From Intestinimonas timonensis (lineage in GTDB: Bacteria > Bacillota > Clostridia > Oscillospirales > Oscillospiraceae): a stretch of 64,000 nt of DNA. Position numbers and translations under genes: made by a program. Below are positions 7,396-15,439 of the stretch, in pieces. The notes under the pieces are model-generated. The model did no database searches. It was given only the letters and a program-made list of their open reading frames with translations, and was not told the DNA's origin. Location: assembly GCF_900626145.1 (NCBI RefSeq), contig NZ_LR130816.1:838078-902077 (forward strand), in the 5' to 3' direction. How positions within the stretch are numbered: the first letter of the stretch is position 1; every line of letters begins with the position of its first letter.

Positions 7396-8208
7396 TCAGC
7401 CGCCGTAGCGCAGGTCCAGAATCCCCACCACCTGGGCGATAAAGTCCTCCTCGCAGGGCCGCAGCACGGTGGCTCCCCAGTCCTTCACCGCCTGGGCGCA
7501 GTTGCCCGGGGCGAAGGGGATGGCCGACGCCGCCAGCATGGGGATGTCGTTCTGGTTGTCACCGGCGCAGTAGATGTTGGCCCGGTCGATGCCCAAGAGC
7601 TCCGCCAGCTTCAGGACCATGCCGCCCTTGCTGGCCGTCTTGGCGGTACACTCCAGCAGCACGGCGTTGGAGAAGATGGCCTCGTACCGGTCCCCCCAGC
7701 GGTCCCGGATGATCTTCTGGGCCTTCAGCAGGGCCTCGTGGTCGGCCTGGATCACCGCCTTGCTCCAGGGTGTGGGCATGTCCAGCAGGGCCCGCTCGGT
7801 CCACGTGGTCTTGACCCGCTCCACATGGCGCTGGGTGTGGGCGTTGGGGCGGTGGATGTAGACGTCGTCCCCGTGGTAGCACTCGATGCCCAGCTCGGGC
7901 ATCTCCTCGCTCAGCGCGGTGAGGTCGGCCGCCGCCGTAGCGGGGAGGGGCAGGTCCACCACCACCCGGTCGGCGGAAAAGTCGTAGAGCATGGCCCCGT
8001 TGGAGAGCACCACCGGGGCGTTGATGGGTACGGTGTGGGCATAGGGGGCGAAGGTCCGCTTGGCCCGGCCGGTGGAGACGGTAAACACGCCGCCCTCGGC
8101 GGTGAAGTGTTCCAATGCGGCCCGGTTGGCAGGGGAGAGGACACAGCTGTCCCCCACCAGGGTGTCGTCAAAGTCGCTGGCCAGCAGCACGCCCGTAAAT
8201 TTGCCCAA
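7396..8208 (-). CDS. HAD-superfamily Cof-type phosphatase
   Basis: 270-residue haloacid dehalogenase-fold hydrolase of the Cof/IIB type. Motif I is DFDDTLV with both aspartates; motif II is STGR; the C2 cap occupies about residues 85-190; motifs III/IV appear around KGGMVLKLAELLGI and the metal-binding AGDNQNDIPML. Such enzymes dephosphorylate sugar phosphates or cofactors; the substrate cannot be read from sequence. Translation appears to start at TTG 8208, 8 bases after AAGGTG, and the start lies just behind the thiT stop, suggesting coupling to the thiamine transporter gene, so a role with phosphorylated vitamin intermediates is possible. Confidence 0.88.
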   Translation of the reverse strand: MGKFTGVLLASDFDDTLVGDSCVLSPANRAALEHFTAEGGVFTVSTGRAKRTFAPYAHTVPINAPVVLSNGAMLYDFSADRVVVDLPLPATAAADLTALSEEMPELGIECYHGDDVYIHRPNAHTQRHVERVKTTWTERALLDMPTPWSKAVIQADHEALLKAQKIIRDRWGDRYEAIFSNAVLLECTAKTASKGGMVLKLAELLGIDRANIYCAGDNQNDIPMLAASAIPFAPGNCAQAVKDWGATVLRPCEEDFIAQVVGILDLRYGG

Positions 8209-8220
8209 TCAAATCACACC

Positions 8221-8808
8221 TTATCCAATGAGATCGCTCCCCGCGTAGTATTTCTTCATGGGCACGTACAGCAGCGCCGCGATGACCAGGGCCAGCACGG
8301 TGTTGGGGAGCATGTAGGAGCCGTTGTAGACCACGGAATAGAGCTCGGGGTTATCAAAGACCGTCCCCAGCACCTCGGTGGGGGCGGCGATACGGTAGAT
8401 GGTGACGCCGCTGATGTAGTGGATGACGAAGCGGGCGGCGCAGCCCAGCACGGTGCCGGGGAAGATGCCCCAGGCCTTGCCCTTGAAGAGGCCGGCCAGG
8501 CCGAGGGGGGTGAAGGCCAGCAGGTAGTCCAGCAGCATGGACTGCCAGCCCAAGGCGTAGGCGCCGTCAAAGATCAGCTGCAAAAGGCCAAAGACGAAGC
8601 CCGCCAGCAATCCGTCCTTCAGGCCCCAGCGCAGGGCGAAGAGGAGGATGGGGAACATGGCGGGGGTGAGGGAACCGCCGTTGGGCAGCTCCATGAGCTT
8701 GATATAGCTGAGGATCTGGGCCAGAGCCACCATGATGGCACCCTCGCAGAGCATGCGGGTGGTGTTTTTGCGGCGGGCTCTGGGCTTGACATACGCGGTG
8801 TTGTCCAT
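8221..8808 (-). CDS. thiT: Thiamine-specific ECF transporter S component ThiT
   Basis: 195-residue integral membrane protein with about six hydrophobic segments, the S component that captures thiamine for the shared energy-coupling-factor transporter. Family marks include EGAIMVALAQILSYIKL, GGSLTPAMFPIL with the thiamine-binding aromatic region, GWQSMLLDYLLAF and the late motif YNGSYMLPN. Start set at ATG 8808 with GGGAGA 8 bases upstream; the longer frame runs into the leader terminator. A TPP riboswitch precedes it, which fixes the substrate independently of homology. The gene for the ECF core is not in this window. Confidence 0.95.
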   Translation of the reverse strand: MDNTAYVKPRARRKNTTRMLCEGAIMVALAQILSYIKLMELPNGGSLTPAMFPILLFALRWGLKDGLLAGFVFGLLQLIFDGAYALGWQSMLLDYLLAFTPLGLAGLFKGKAWGIFPGTVLGCAARFVIHYISGVTIYRIAAPTEVLGTVFDNPELYSVVYNGSYMLPNTVLALVIAALLYVPMKKYYAGSDLIG

Positions 8809-8825
8809 ATCAATTTCTCCCTTTG

Positions 8826-8873
8826 CAAAAATGTACCGCAGCGCAAACCTGGATACTCTGCGCAATGCGGTAC
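8826..8873 (-). terminator. Expression-platform terminator of the thiT TPP riboswitch
   Basis: On the minus strand gtaccgcattgcgca and tttgcgctgcggtac pair with two mismatches and are followed by ATTTTTG. It lies between the TPP aptamer and the thiT start, so it is the likely off state when TPP is bound. Confidence 0.8.
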
Positions 8874-8900
8874 GGGAGAAACGACAAAAGGTCGAATCCT

Positions 8901-8995
8901 CTTCCTACGCCGGCATTACCCGGATCAGGTTCAAGGGACCGGGGGAAGCACTATTCCCCTGCATCTCAGCCGGCCTTGCGTCCAGCGCCCCTGTA
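8901..8995 (-). promoter_or_regulatory. TPP riboswitch (THI element)
   Basis: The minus strand carries the conserved THI-box parts in order: GGCTGAGATG, then a variable stem, CCCTTGAACCTGATC, and GGGTAATGCCGGCGTAGGAA. The aptamer lies directly upstream of thiT and a terminator hairpin, so it should repress the thiamine transporter when TPP is plentiful. Confidence 0.96.
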
Positions 8996-9049
8996 TTCGA
9001 TTTGTCCTGCGGTCGGACCTCATTTTATCTCACCGCACGGGGATTGTCA

Positions 9050-9377
9050 AGAAAGGGGGGCAGGGGGGTGCCCCTCCGCCCCTCTTTATTCTTCACGATT
9101 CACTTTTCCCTCTTCCTTTTATTTGTGGGGCGCGACGACCCCGGCGCGCCCCACAAATGAAGCGCACCCTCATCCGCCCCAGTGTGCTCACTGGGGCACC
9201 TTCCCCCTTGGAGGGGGAAGGTATAAGAAACCACCTCCCACAAAACCTTCCCCCCTCAGGGGGGAAGGTGGCGGCGCAGCCGCCGGATGAGGGGGCGTTT
9301 AGGGATGGGAGATGCGGATTCTTCGGCTTCGCCTCAGAATGACGGGAGTGAAAAGCGTTGCAGTTGGCGGCGGCTCC
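9050..9377. repeat. Intergenic repeat cluster (palindrome plus paired ctcatccg/cggatgag hairpins)
   Basis: No gene. 9121-9158 is a perfect 14-bp-arm palindrome (atttgtggggcgcg / cgcgccccacaaat). 9167-9296 holds two facing hairpin blocks: ctcatccgccccagtg…cactggggcacc with ccttccccc/gggggaagg, then ccttcccccc/ggggggaagg with ggcggc…gccgcc and cggatgag. The same block families recur at 43960-44130, 50935-50995 and 55997-56155. Confidence 0.85.
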
Positions 9378-10295
9378 TCACAGCCGCCCGTGCTCCAGCT
9401 TGTCCAGCACCGCCGTGAACCAGTGGGGCAGGGGGCACTCCACCGTCATGCGCTCCCCGGTGCGGGGGTGGACAAAGGAGAGCTTCCGGGCGTGGAGGCA
9501 CTGGCCCGCCAGCCCCGGCACCGGCTTTTTGGCGCCGTACACCGCATCCCCCAGCAGGGGATGGCCGATGGAGGCCATATGGACCCGGATCTGGTGGGTG
9601 CGGCCCGTCTCCAGCCGGCAGCCGATGTGGGTATAGCCAGAATAACGCCCCAGCACCTCCCAGTGGGTCACCGCCTCACGGCCGTTTTTCCGGTCCACCG
9701 CCATCTTCTTCCGGTCCACCGGGTGGCGGCCGATGGGGGCGTCCACGGTGCCGCTGTCCTCCTTCAGACCCCCCACGCACACCGCCTCATAGTAGCGGTA
9801 CAGGGAGTGGTCCTGAAGCTGGGCCGCCAGAGCCAGGTGGGCGGCGTCGTTCTTGGCGGCGATGATCAGCCCCGAGGTGTCCCGGTCGATGCGGTGGACG
9901 ATGCCCGGCCGCAGTTCTCCGTTGATTCCGGAGAGACTATTTTTACAGTGATATAACAGAGCGTTGACCAAAGTGCCGTTGGGATGGCCGGGGGCGGGGT
10001 GGACCACCATGCCCACCGGCTTGTTGACCACGATGACGTCGGCGTCCTCGTAGACCACGTCCAGAGGGATGTCCTGGGGCAGGACGTCCACCGGCTCCGG
10101 GTCGGGGAGGGTGAGGTCCACCGCGTCCCCCACGGCGGTGCGGGCGTTCTTCTTCACGGCCTTGCCGTTGCAGGTGACCGCCCCCTCCTCAATGAGCCGC
10201 TGGGCCGCCGAACGGGTGAGGCCCTCCACGCTCCGGGCCAGGAACTGGTCCAGCCGCTCTCCGTCCTGGTCAGCCGTCAGCCGCAGATCCGTCAT
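9378..10295 (-). CDS. rluD: RluD-type 23S rRNA pseudouridine synthase
   Basis: 305-residue RluA/RluD-family enzyme with an N-terminal S4 RNA-binding domain (residues ~10-70, RLDQFLARSVEGLTRSAAQ) and a catalytic domain carrying the motif HRIDRDTSGLI, whose aspartate is the nucleophile. C-terminal GRTHQIRVHMASIGHP is also diagnostic. It is predicted to isomerise uridines in large-subunit rRNA. The frame extends upstream but the start is set at ATG 10295, with AGGAGGGGG 8 bases before it; this gives a 26-bp overlap with lspA, the common lspA-rluD pairing. Confidence 0.93.
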   Translation of the reverse strand: MTDLRLTADQDGERLDQFLARSVEGLTRSAAQRLIEEGAVTCNGKAVKKNARTAVGDAVDLTLPDPEPVDVLPQDIPLDVVYEDADVIVVNKPVGMVVHPAPGHPNGTLVNALLYHCKNSLSGINGELRPGIVHRIDRDTSGLIIAAKNDAAHLALAAQLQDHSLYRYYEAVCVGGLKEDSGTVDAPIGRHPVDRKKMAVDRKNGREAVTHWEVLGRYSGYTHIGCRLETGRTHQIRVHMASIGHPLLGDAVYGAKKPVPGLAGQCLHARKLSFVHPRTGERMTVECPLPHWFTAVLDKLEHGRL

Positions 10296-10764
10296 GGTCG
10301 TGAGCCCCCTCCTTTTTCTCCAGCTTGTCGTAGTAGAAGAGGAAGTAGAAGCAGAAGGCGATGCCGCCGCAGACCACGCAGATGTCGGCCACGTTAAAGA
10401 CGGCAAAGCGCATGAACTGGAGGTTGAACATGTCGGTGACGAAGCCGAAGAGGGCCCGGTCGATGAGGTTGCCCACCGCCCCGGCAAAGACCACCGTCAG
10501 GGAGGTGACTCCGAAGGGGTGGCGGATCACCCGGCGCAGCAGGGCCACGGCGATGGCCACCGCCACCACCGCCGAGATGAGGGTCAGGACCCAGGTGTGG
10601 TCGGAGAAGATGGAAAATGCGGCGCCGGTGTTCTTCACGTAGGTGAGCTCCACCAGGCCGGGGAGGAAGGGGACGGAGGTCCCCAGGGGGATGTTTGCGC
10701 GGACCAGGTACTTGACCACCTGGTCGGCGGCCACCAGGACCGCCGCGAGCAGGGCATACAGCAT
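10270..10764 (-). CDS. lspA: Lipoprotein signal peptidase (signal peptidase II)
   Basis: 164-residue polytopic membrane aspartyl protease that cleaves prolipoprotein signal peptides. Four hydrophobic segments are visible; the family motifs are VKNTGAAFSIF, GNLIDR and FNVADI, with the catalytic aspartates in the last two. An AAGGAG site lies 12 bases before ATG 10764. It overlaps the pseudouridine synthase gene downstream, so the two are probably co-translated. Confidence 0.96.
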   Translation of the reverse strand: MLYALLAAVLVAADQVVKYLVRANIPLGTSVPFLPGLVELTYVKNTGAAFSIFSDHTWVLTLISAVVAVAIAVALLRRVIRHPFGVTSLTVVFAGAVGNLIDRALFGFVTDMFNLQFMRFAVFNVADICVVCGGIAFCFYFLFYYDKLEKKEGAHDHDGSAADG

Positions 10765-10914
10765 AGCGGTAAAAACTCCTTGTCTCCGGCCCCAGGCCGG
10801 CCTGGCCCTTCAGAGGGCCGGTATCATACCTTTTCATTATATCAAAATCCGACCGGTTTACAATCACCTTTCTGCCCCGTCCTCTTTTTGGGACCGGCAA
10901 TGTGATTTTCCCCC

Positions 10915-10962
10915 TTGACAGCAATCGAACATTTGTTGTATGATCGACTCGAACAAAAGTTC
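10915..10962 (+). promoter_or_regulatory. SOS promoter with two LexA boxes
   Basis: TTGACA (10915-10920) and TATGAT (10939-10944), 18 bp apart, form a strong sigma-A promoter. Two Firmicutes-type LexA boxes overlap it: GAACATTTGTTG (10927-10938), inside the spacer, and the perfect GAACAAAAGTTC (10951-10962), right after the -10. The same core (GAACGCTTGTTT) is found at the lexA promoter at 63761. LexA should therefore shut this promoter tightly until DNA damage. Confidence 0.88.
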
Positions 10963-11052
10963 TGGAAACCTTTTGGGCACTGGTACCGTCTAAGAAAGTA
11001 AAAGGCACCCAATCAAACGGCGGCAGGCCCGCAGCATAGGAGGGATCGCGGT

Positions 11053-11382
11053 ATGCAGACCATTTATTACAGGACGGAACACTTCATTCGCCACCAGGGG
11101 AACCTGGTGGATCTGGCGGCCTACCGCCAAAAGCTCTCCGCGGTCTCCGGCGGAGATCTGGCCCCCGTGCTGGAAGAGCCGGTGCCCGACCCGGAGCCCA
11201 GGGACCAGGGGCCCGAGCTCTATCTGCTGCCCAAGCCCGCCCCCATGAGCCCCCGCCGGCGCTCCGCGCGGCGGCAGCGGCGGCTCCGCCGCGCGGCGGT
11301 GGTGCTGGACCTGTGCGCCAGCGTCGCCGTGGTGGCCCTCACCGCCGGGGCCCTGGCCGCCTTCCTGAGCCTGCTGGGGTAG
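11053..11382 (+). CDS. Small tail-anchored membrane protein under LexA control (candidate SOS division inhibitor)
   Basis: 109-residue protein that I do not recognise as a named family. Residues 1-50 are soluble, the middle is Pro-rich and acidic, then comes a strongly basic stretch (RRRSARRQRRLRR) and a single C-terminal hydrophobic helix (~residues 80-108, VVLDLCASVAVVALTAGALA) reaching the C terminus; the positive-inside rule puts the N-terminal part in the cytoplasm. AGGAGGG lies 8 bases before the ATG. The only visible promoter is the double-LexA-box promoter 90 bp upstream. Small SOS-induced membrane proteins (YneA, SidA, ChiZ types) commonly block division; that function here is inference. 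It differs from YneA, which has an N-terminal helix and LysM domain. Confidence 0.75.
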   Translation: MQTIYYRTEHFIRHQGNLVDLAAYRQKLSAVSGGDLAPVLEEPVPDPEPRDQGPELYLLPKPAPMSPRRRSARRQRRLRRAAVVLDLCASVAVVALTAGALAAFLSLLG

Positions 11383-11394
11383 AGGTCATATCTG

Positions 11395-11655
11395 TCAGCG
11401 CCACCACGTCACAACGCCCACCCACGCAGGCGGCGAAAAAAGTTTGGATAGAACCACAGCTTGTCCCTGTTCCACCGGCGGAGTCTCCTGTGGACGGTGC
11501 TGGTGCTGGGCGGGGGCGTAAAGACGGGCCGCCGGATTCCTATTTGGCACCACTCAACCCGCCTGGAAGCCCCTTTTTCTTTGGATTCCAAAAACCGTTC
11601 TTTTTCCAGCAGGGAAAAAGAAACGGGTTTTGAGCCGTCTCTCCCGTCCTTTCCG
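11395..11655 (+). repeat. Four-copy dispersed repeat, copy 1
   Basis: About 260 bp closely related to 25488-25800, 58921-59260 and, inverted, 29561-29850. Shared blocks include cgcccacccacgcaggcggc, gggcgtaaagacgggccgcc, ggattcctatttgg, ctttttctttggattccaaa and a terminal hairpin aaaaccgttctttttcc/ggaaaaagaaacgggtttt. Substitutions and small indels between copies break any shared long reading frame, so it is more likely a structured RNA/DNA element than a gene. Confidence 0.85.
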
Positions 11656-11691
11656 GCGAAACCCGTCCAGCATAGCTGGCCGGGCCTACGC

Positions 11692-11850
11692 TAAAAATGT
11701 GCCGCCGGCACATTTTCTTTACGCTGCGGCCTCATCCGTCTGGCCTCTGGCCAGCCACCACGGGTTAAGGAAGAAGTCATTTCTTCTGACTGTCCACCGG
11801 ACAGTCAGACCCTCAGGGGAAGGCTCACCCTACGCCGGGGCGGTTTCAGT
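11692..11850 (+). repeat. Hairpins and ctcatccg-type block downstream of repeat copy 1
   Basis: AAAATGTGCC/GGCACATTTT (11692-11714) is a strong hairpin. 11731-11830 matches 59250-59335: ctcatccgtctggcc…ggccagccaccacggg, then a shared insert (aggaagaagt.atttcttctgactgtccaccggacagtcagaccc). The remaining bases to 12090 hold no gene; they include the region expected to contain the rpsO promoter, which I cannot place with confidence. Confidence 0.7.
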
Positions 11851-12090
11851 ATCACAGCATCCGCGCAGCGGACCTTTCCCCTTCGGGAAGGCCCGCTGCG
11901 CGGAATTTTTTTTGGCAAAACAGGAATTTTTCCTTTACTTTACGGCAAGGATATGATAATCTACTAAGGTATGAAAAGTGCCAATACCGCCCAGATGCCT
12001 CGTTTCGGGACACAGCCCGCTCTCACGCGGGGGTTTTCACCCGCCCGTTACGCAGCCCTCGGGCAAATCAAATGAAAGGTGGAATTTCCC

Positions 12091-12357
12091 ATGATCCGTA
12101 AGGACGAAAAGACGGCCGTCATTGAGGCCAACCGCACCCACGCTACTGATACCGGTTCCCCCGAGGTGCAGATCGCCATTCTGACCGCCCGCATCCAGGA
12201 GCTCACCGAGCACCTGAAGATCCACATCCACGACAACCACAGCCGCCGCGGCCTGCTGAAGATGGTCGGTAAGCGCCGTAAGATGCTGGACTACCTGGCC
12301 AAGAAGGACGTGGAGCGTTACCGCGCCATCATCGCCAAGCTGGGCATCAGAAAGTAA
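12091..12357 (+). CDS. rpsO: 30S ribosomal protein S15
   Basis: 88-residue S15, a primary 16S rRNA-binding protein of the small subunit. The start is ATG 12091 ([20 protein letters not shown]) with AAAGGTGG 8 bases upstream; a longer frame from 12079 would place the start inside that site. Conserved blocks are [17 protein letters not shown] and [20 protein letters not shown]. It is followed by a terminator-like hairpin and pnp, the classic rpsO-pnp pair. Confidence 0.98.
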   Translation: MIRKDEKTAVIEANRTHATDTGSPEVQIAILTARIQELTEHLKIHIHDNHSRRGLLKMVGKRRKMLDYLAKKDVERYRAIIAKLGIRK

Positions 12358-12368
12358 GAAGTGAATGA

Positions 12369-12400
12369 GGGTGGTGTGGGCTTCCGCACCACCCTTTCTT
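12369..12400 (+). terminator. Hairpin after rpsO
   Basis: GGGTGGTG and CACCACCC arms with an inner gg/cc extension, followed by TTTCTT. It probably attenuates transcription between rpsO and pnp. Confidence 0.75.
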
Positions 12401-12548
12401 CCAATCCGCCCCATTTTTCACCCGCGTTCAGAGCCCAAACGGCTTTTTTAGCAGTTGAACCTGTGCCCGGAGCGCCCGGACCCACGTTCAAATGCTAAAA
12501 ACGGCCAGACGGCTCTGACGTGCATCCAGATTACAAAGGAGGAACAAC

Positions 12549-14690
12549 ATGTCAACCGTCATCACTCACAAGCAGTTCCCCAACCACAAGACCTACAAGA
12601 TGGACCTGTGCGGCCATCCCCTCACCATCGACGTGGGCAAGGTGGCCGAGCTGGCCACCGCCTCCGCCATAGTCTCCTACGGCGAGACCACCGTGCTGGT
12701 GGCTGTCACCGCCGCCCCCCGTCCCCGGGACGGCGTGGACTTCTTCCCCCTGAGCGTGGACTTTGAGGAGAAGCTCTACGCCGTTGGCCGCATCCCCGGC
12801 TCTTTCATGCGCCGTGAGGGTCAGCCCTCCCTGCCCGCCGTGCTGGCCGCCCGCGTCATCGACCGCTCCATCCGTCCCCTCTTCCCCTACGACTTCCGCA
12901 ACGATGTGGTGGTCACCTGCACCGTCATGAGCGTGGACCGGGACTGCTCTCCCGAGATGACCGCCATGATCGGTGTGTCCGCCTGCCTTGCCTACTCCGA
13001 GATTCCCTGGGCCGGCCCCATCGGCTGCATGGAGATGGGCTACGTGGACGGCCAGATTGTCAAGAACCCCACCCAGGAGCAGAAGCACGCCTCCAAGCTG
13101 GACCTCACTGTGGCCGCCACCGACGGCAAGGTCATCATGATCGAGGCCGGCGCCGACCAGATCCCCGACGACATCATGTATGACGCCATCCTGCAGGCCC
13201 ACGAGGAGTGCCGCAAGCAGGTGGCCTTCATCAACGAGATCGTCGCCGAGATCGGCCGTGAGAAGATGACCTACGACCATGCCGCCTTCGACCAGGAGCT
13301 CTTCGACGACATCGTCGCCAACTTCATGGACGAGGCCAAGGCCGCCATGGACACCGACGACAAGAACATCCGGGAGTCCCGCTGGAACGCCATGATCGAG
13401 AAGTGGCACGAGAAGTACCTGGAGAGCCACCCCGACATGGACCAGTACCTGGAGGAGATCACCTACAAGTTCCAGAAGAAGATCGTCAAGGCCTGGCTCC
13501 TGGAGGGCCACCGCGTGGACGGCCGCGCCAAGAACGAGATCCGTCCCCTGGCTGCCGAGGTGGGCGTGCTGCCCAAGGTCCACGGCTCCGGCCTCTTCAC
13601 CCGCGGCCAGACCCAGGTCCTCTCCATCTGCACCCTGAACACCCTCTCCGCCGCCCAGAAGCTGGACACCATCTGGGAGGAGGAGGAGAAGCGGTACATG
13701 CACCACTACAACTTCCCCGCCTACTCCACCGGTGAGGCCCGTGCCGCCCGGTCCACCAACCGCCGCGAGAAGGGCCACGGCGCCCTGGCCGAGCGCGCTC
13801 TGGACCCCGTCATCCCCCCTGTGGAGGAGTTCCCCTACGCCATTCGCGTGGTTTCCGAGGTCCTGAGCTCCAACGGCTCCACCTCCCAGGGCTCCATCTG
13901 CGGCTCCACCCTGGCCCTCATGGACGCCGGCGTGCCCATCAAGGCCCCCGTGGCCGGCATCTCCTGCGGCCTCATCCAGGACGATGACGGCGGCTTCACC
14001 ACCTTCATTGACATCCAGGGCGTGGAGGACTTCCACGGCGAGATGGACTTCAAGGTGGCCGGCACCAAGGCCGGTATCACCGCCATCCAGATGGACATCA
14101 AGAACGACGGCCTCTCCCACGCCATCATCAAGGAGGCCCTGGAGATCACCAAGGACGCCCGCTACGCCATCCTGGACGAGATCATGCTCCCCTGCATCTC
14201 CAAGCCCCGGGAGGACGTGGCCGACACCGCCCCCAAGATGGTCAAGATGAAGATCGACCCCGACAAGATCCGCGAGGTCATCGGCTCCGGCGGCAAGGTC
14301 ATCCAGAAGATCTGCGCCGACACCGGCGCCAAGATCGACATCGAGGACGACGGCACCATCTACATCGCCGGTGTGGACAAGGCCTCCTGCGACGCCGCCA
14401 AGAAGACCATCGAGACCATCGTCTTCGTGCCTGAGGTGGGTCAGCTGTACTACGGCAAGGTGGTCCGCATCCTGCCCTTCGGCGCCTTCGTGGAGTTGGC
14501 TCCCGGCAAGGACGGCATGGTCCACATCTCCAAGCTCTCCAACCGCCGCGTGGAGAAGTGCGAGGACGTGGTCAACATCGGCGACATGATCTGGGTCAAG
14601 GTCATCGAGATCGACGAGAAGGGCCGCGTGAACCTGTCCTACAAGGACGCCCTCCGCGAGCTGGAGAACAACCCCGGCCTGAAGAAGTAA
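12549..14690 (+). CDS. pnp: Polyribonucleotide nucleotidyltransferase (PNPase)
   Basis: 713-residue phosphorolytic 3'-5' exoribonuclease. Two RNase PH-like domains (about 10-235 and 325-550) flank an all-alpha linker; KH follows (IREVIGSGGKVIQKI, ~570-620) and then S1 (YYGKVVRILPFGAFVELAPG, ~625-695). Active-site features include the arginine-rich SIRPLFP and the glycine-rich GSSxSQGS-like SSNGSTSQGSICGS. AAGGAGG precedes the ATG. It ends at a strong GC-rich terminator. PNPase takes part in mRNA decay and RNA quality control. Confidence 0.98.
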   Translation: MSTVITHKQFPNHKTYKMDLCGHPLTIDVGKVAELATASAIVSYGETTVLVAVTAAPRPRDGVDFFPLSVDFEEKLYAVGRIPGSFMRREGQPSLPAVLAARVIDRSIRPLFPYDFRNDVVVTCTVMSVDRDCSPEMTAMIGVSACLAYSEIPWAGPIGCMEMGYVDGQIVKNPTQEQKHASKLDLTVAATDGKVIMIEAGADQIPDDIMYDAILQAHEECRKQVAFINEIVAEIGREKMTYDHAAFDQELFDDIVANFMDEAKAAMDTDDKNIRESRWNAMIEKWHEKYLESHPDMDQYLEEITYKFQKKIVKAWLLEGHRVDGRAKNEIRPLAAEVGVLPKVHGSGLFTRGQTQVLSICTLNTLSAAQKLDTIWEEEEKRYMHHYNFPAYSTGEARAARSTNRREKGHGALAERALDPVIPPVEEFPYAIRVVSEVLSSNGSTSQGSICGSTLALMDAGVPIKAPVAGISCGLIQDDDGGFTTFIDIQGVEDFHGEMDFKVAGTKAGITAIQMDIKNDGLSHAIIKEALEITKDARYAILDEIMLPCISKPREDVADTAPKMVKMKIDPDKIREVIGSGGKVIQKICADTGAKIDIEDDGTIYIAGVDKASCDAAKKTIETIVFVPEVGQLYYGKVVRILPFGAFVELAPGKDGMVHISKLSNRRVEKCEDVVNIGDMIWVKVIEIDEKGRVNLSYKDALRELENNPGLKK

Positions 14691-14704
14691 GAACGCCCAA
14701 GTGA

Positions 14705-14742
14705 CCGGGCGGGCGGAACCACATCCGCCCGCCCGGTTTTTT
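14705..14742 (+). terminator. Rho-independent terminator after pnp
   Basis: Perfect 12-bp arms CCGGGCGGGCGG / CCGCCCGCCCGG (14705-14716 and 14725-14736) followed by TTTTTT. Confidence 0.95.
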
Positions 14743-14804
14743 CTATGGTGCGCAAACAGCCGGGGCAGCCTTTGCCGCCCCGGCTGTGATCCGGCGCTGT
14801 TTTG

Positions 14805-15314
14805 CTATTTTCCATACCGGAAGTGGAAGGTCTTCTCTCCTGTGATCGGCTGGTAGAGGGTGTCTGTATCCGGCTCGTAGACCAGCTGACTCGTGAGGCC
14901 CTCCGCCCCATAGGTGAGCCACACCTGCCAGCCCCCTTCCGTATCATAGACGATATACAGGAGCTCGTCCAGGCTGGAGATCCCCCGCAGCCCCTGGCAG
15001 TCCGGCAGCCAGTCCTCCAGCACATCGGAGGTGTAGGTGCCCGTCTCCAGAGGCTCGCCGTCGTTGTCCAGCACCTCCGTGGTCTCAGGGACGCAGTGTG
15101 TCAGCAGCCCTTCCGCGGTGAGGGCGGTCTTTTCCCCGTCGGGCGGGGTCACCCGGTAGAGGCCGTAGGCCTCCCGCTCCTGGTCGGACATGGACACGGT
15201 GCGGCTCTGCCCGTTCCACCACCGGACCCCCAGGACACCCGCCAGAATAAGCGCCGCGGCCAGAACCAGCAGACCCCACTTCCACCTGCTCCGGCGGCCG
15301 GTATACCCTTTCAT
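14805..15314 (-). CDS. Hypothetical membrane-anchored extracytoplasmic protein
   Basis: 169-residue protein of no family I recognise. A basic N terminus (MKGYTGRRSRWKW) and one hydrophobic helix (residues ~14-31, GLLVLAAALILAGVLGV) make it an uncleaved membrane anchor or signal sequence with no lipobox cysteine. The remaining ~135 residues are acidic and rich in Tyr/Trp/Thr, with patterns suggesting beta structure. GGGAGCG precedes the ATG. It stands alone on the minus strand between pnp and the iron-sulfur protein, convergent to pnp. Confidence 0.7.
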   Translation of the reverse strand: MKGYTGRRSRWKWGLLVLAAALILAGVLGVRWWNGQSRTVSMSDQEREAYGLYRVTPPDGEKTALTAEGLLTHCVPETTEVLDNDGEPLETGTYTSDVLEDWLPDCQGLRGISSLDELLYIVYDTEGGWQVWLTYGAEGLTSQLVYEPDTDTLYQPITGEKTFHFRYGK

Positions 15315-15439
15315 ATGTCCCGCTCCCTTCCATCTGTTTTTGTCCGGGCCTTTTCAGCCCCATCATATCCGATTTTTCACACTCTGTCAACCTGGAGCGC
15401 CCGCCGCTCCCCGCGAAGCTCACGAAAGGGGTGCCCGCC

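Noticed and set aside
11929..11957. A promoter for rpsO (tatgat near 11952)
   Set aside because: A good -10 is present but no suitably spaced -35 could be found; not listed.
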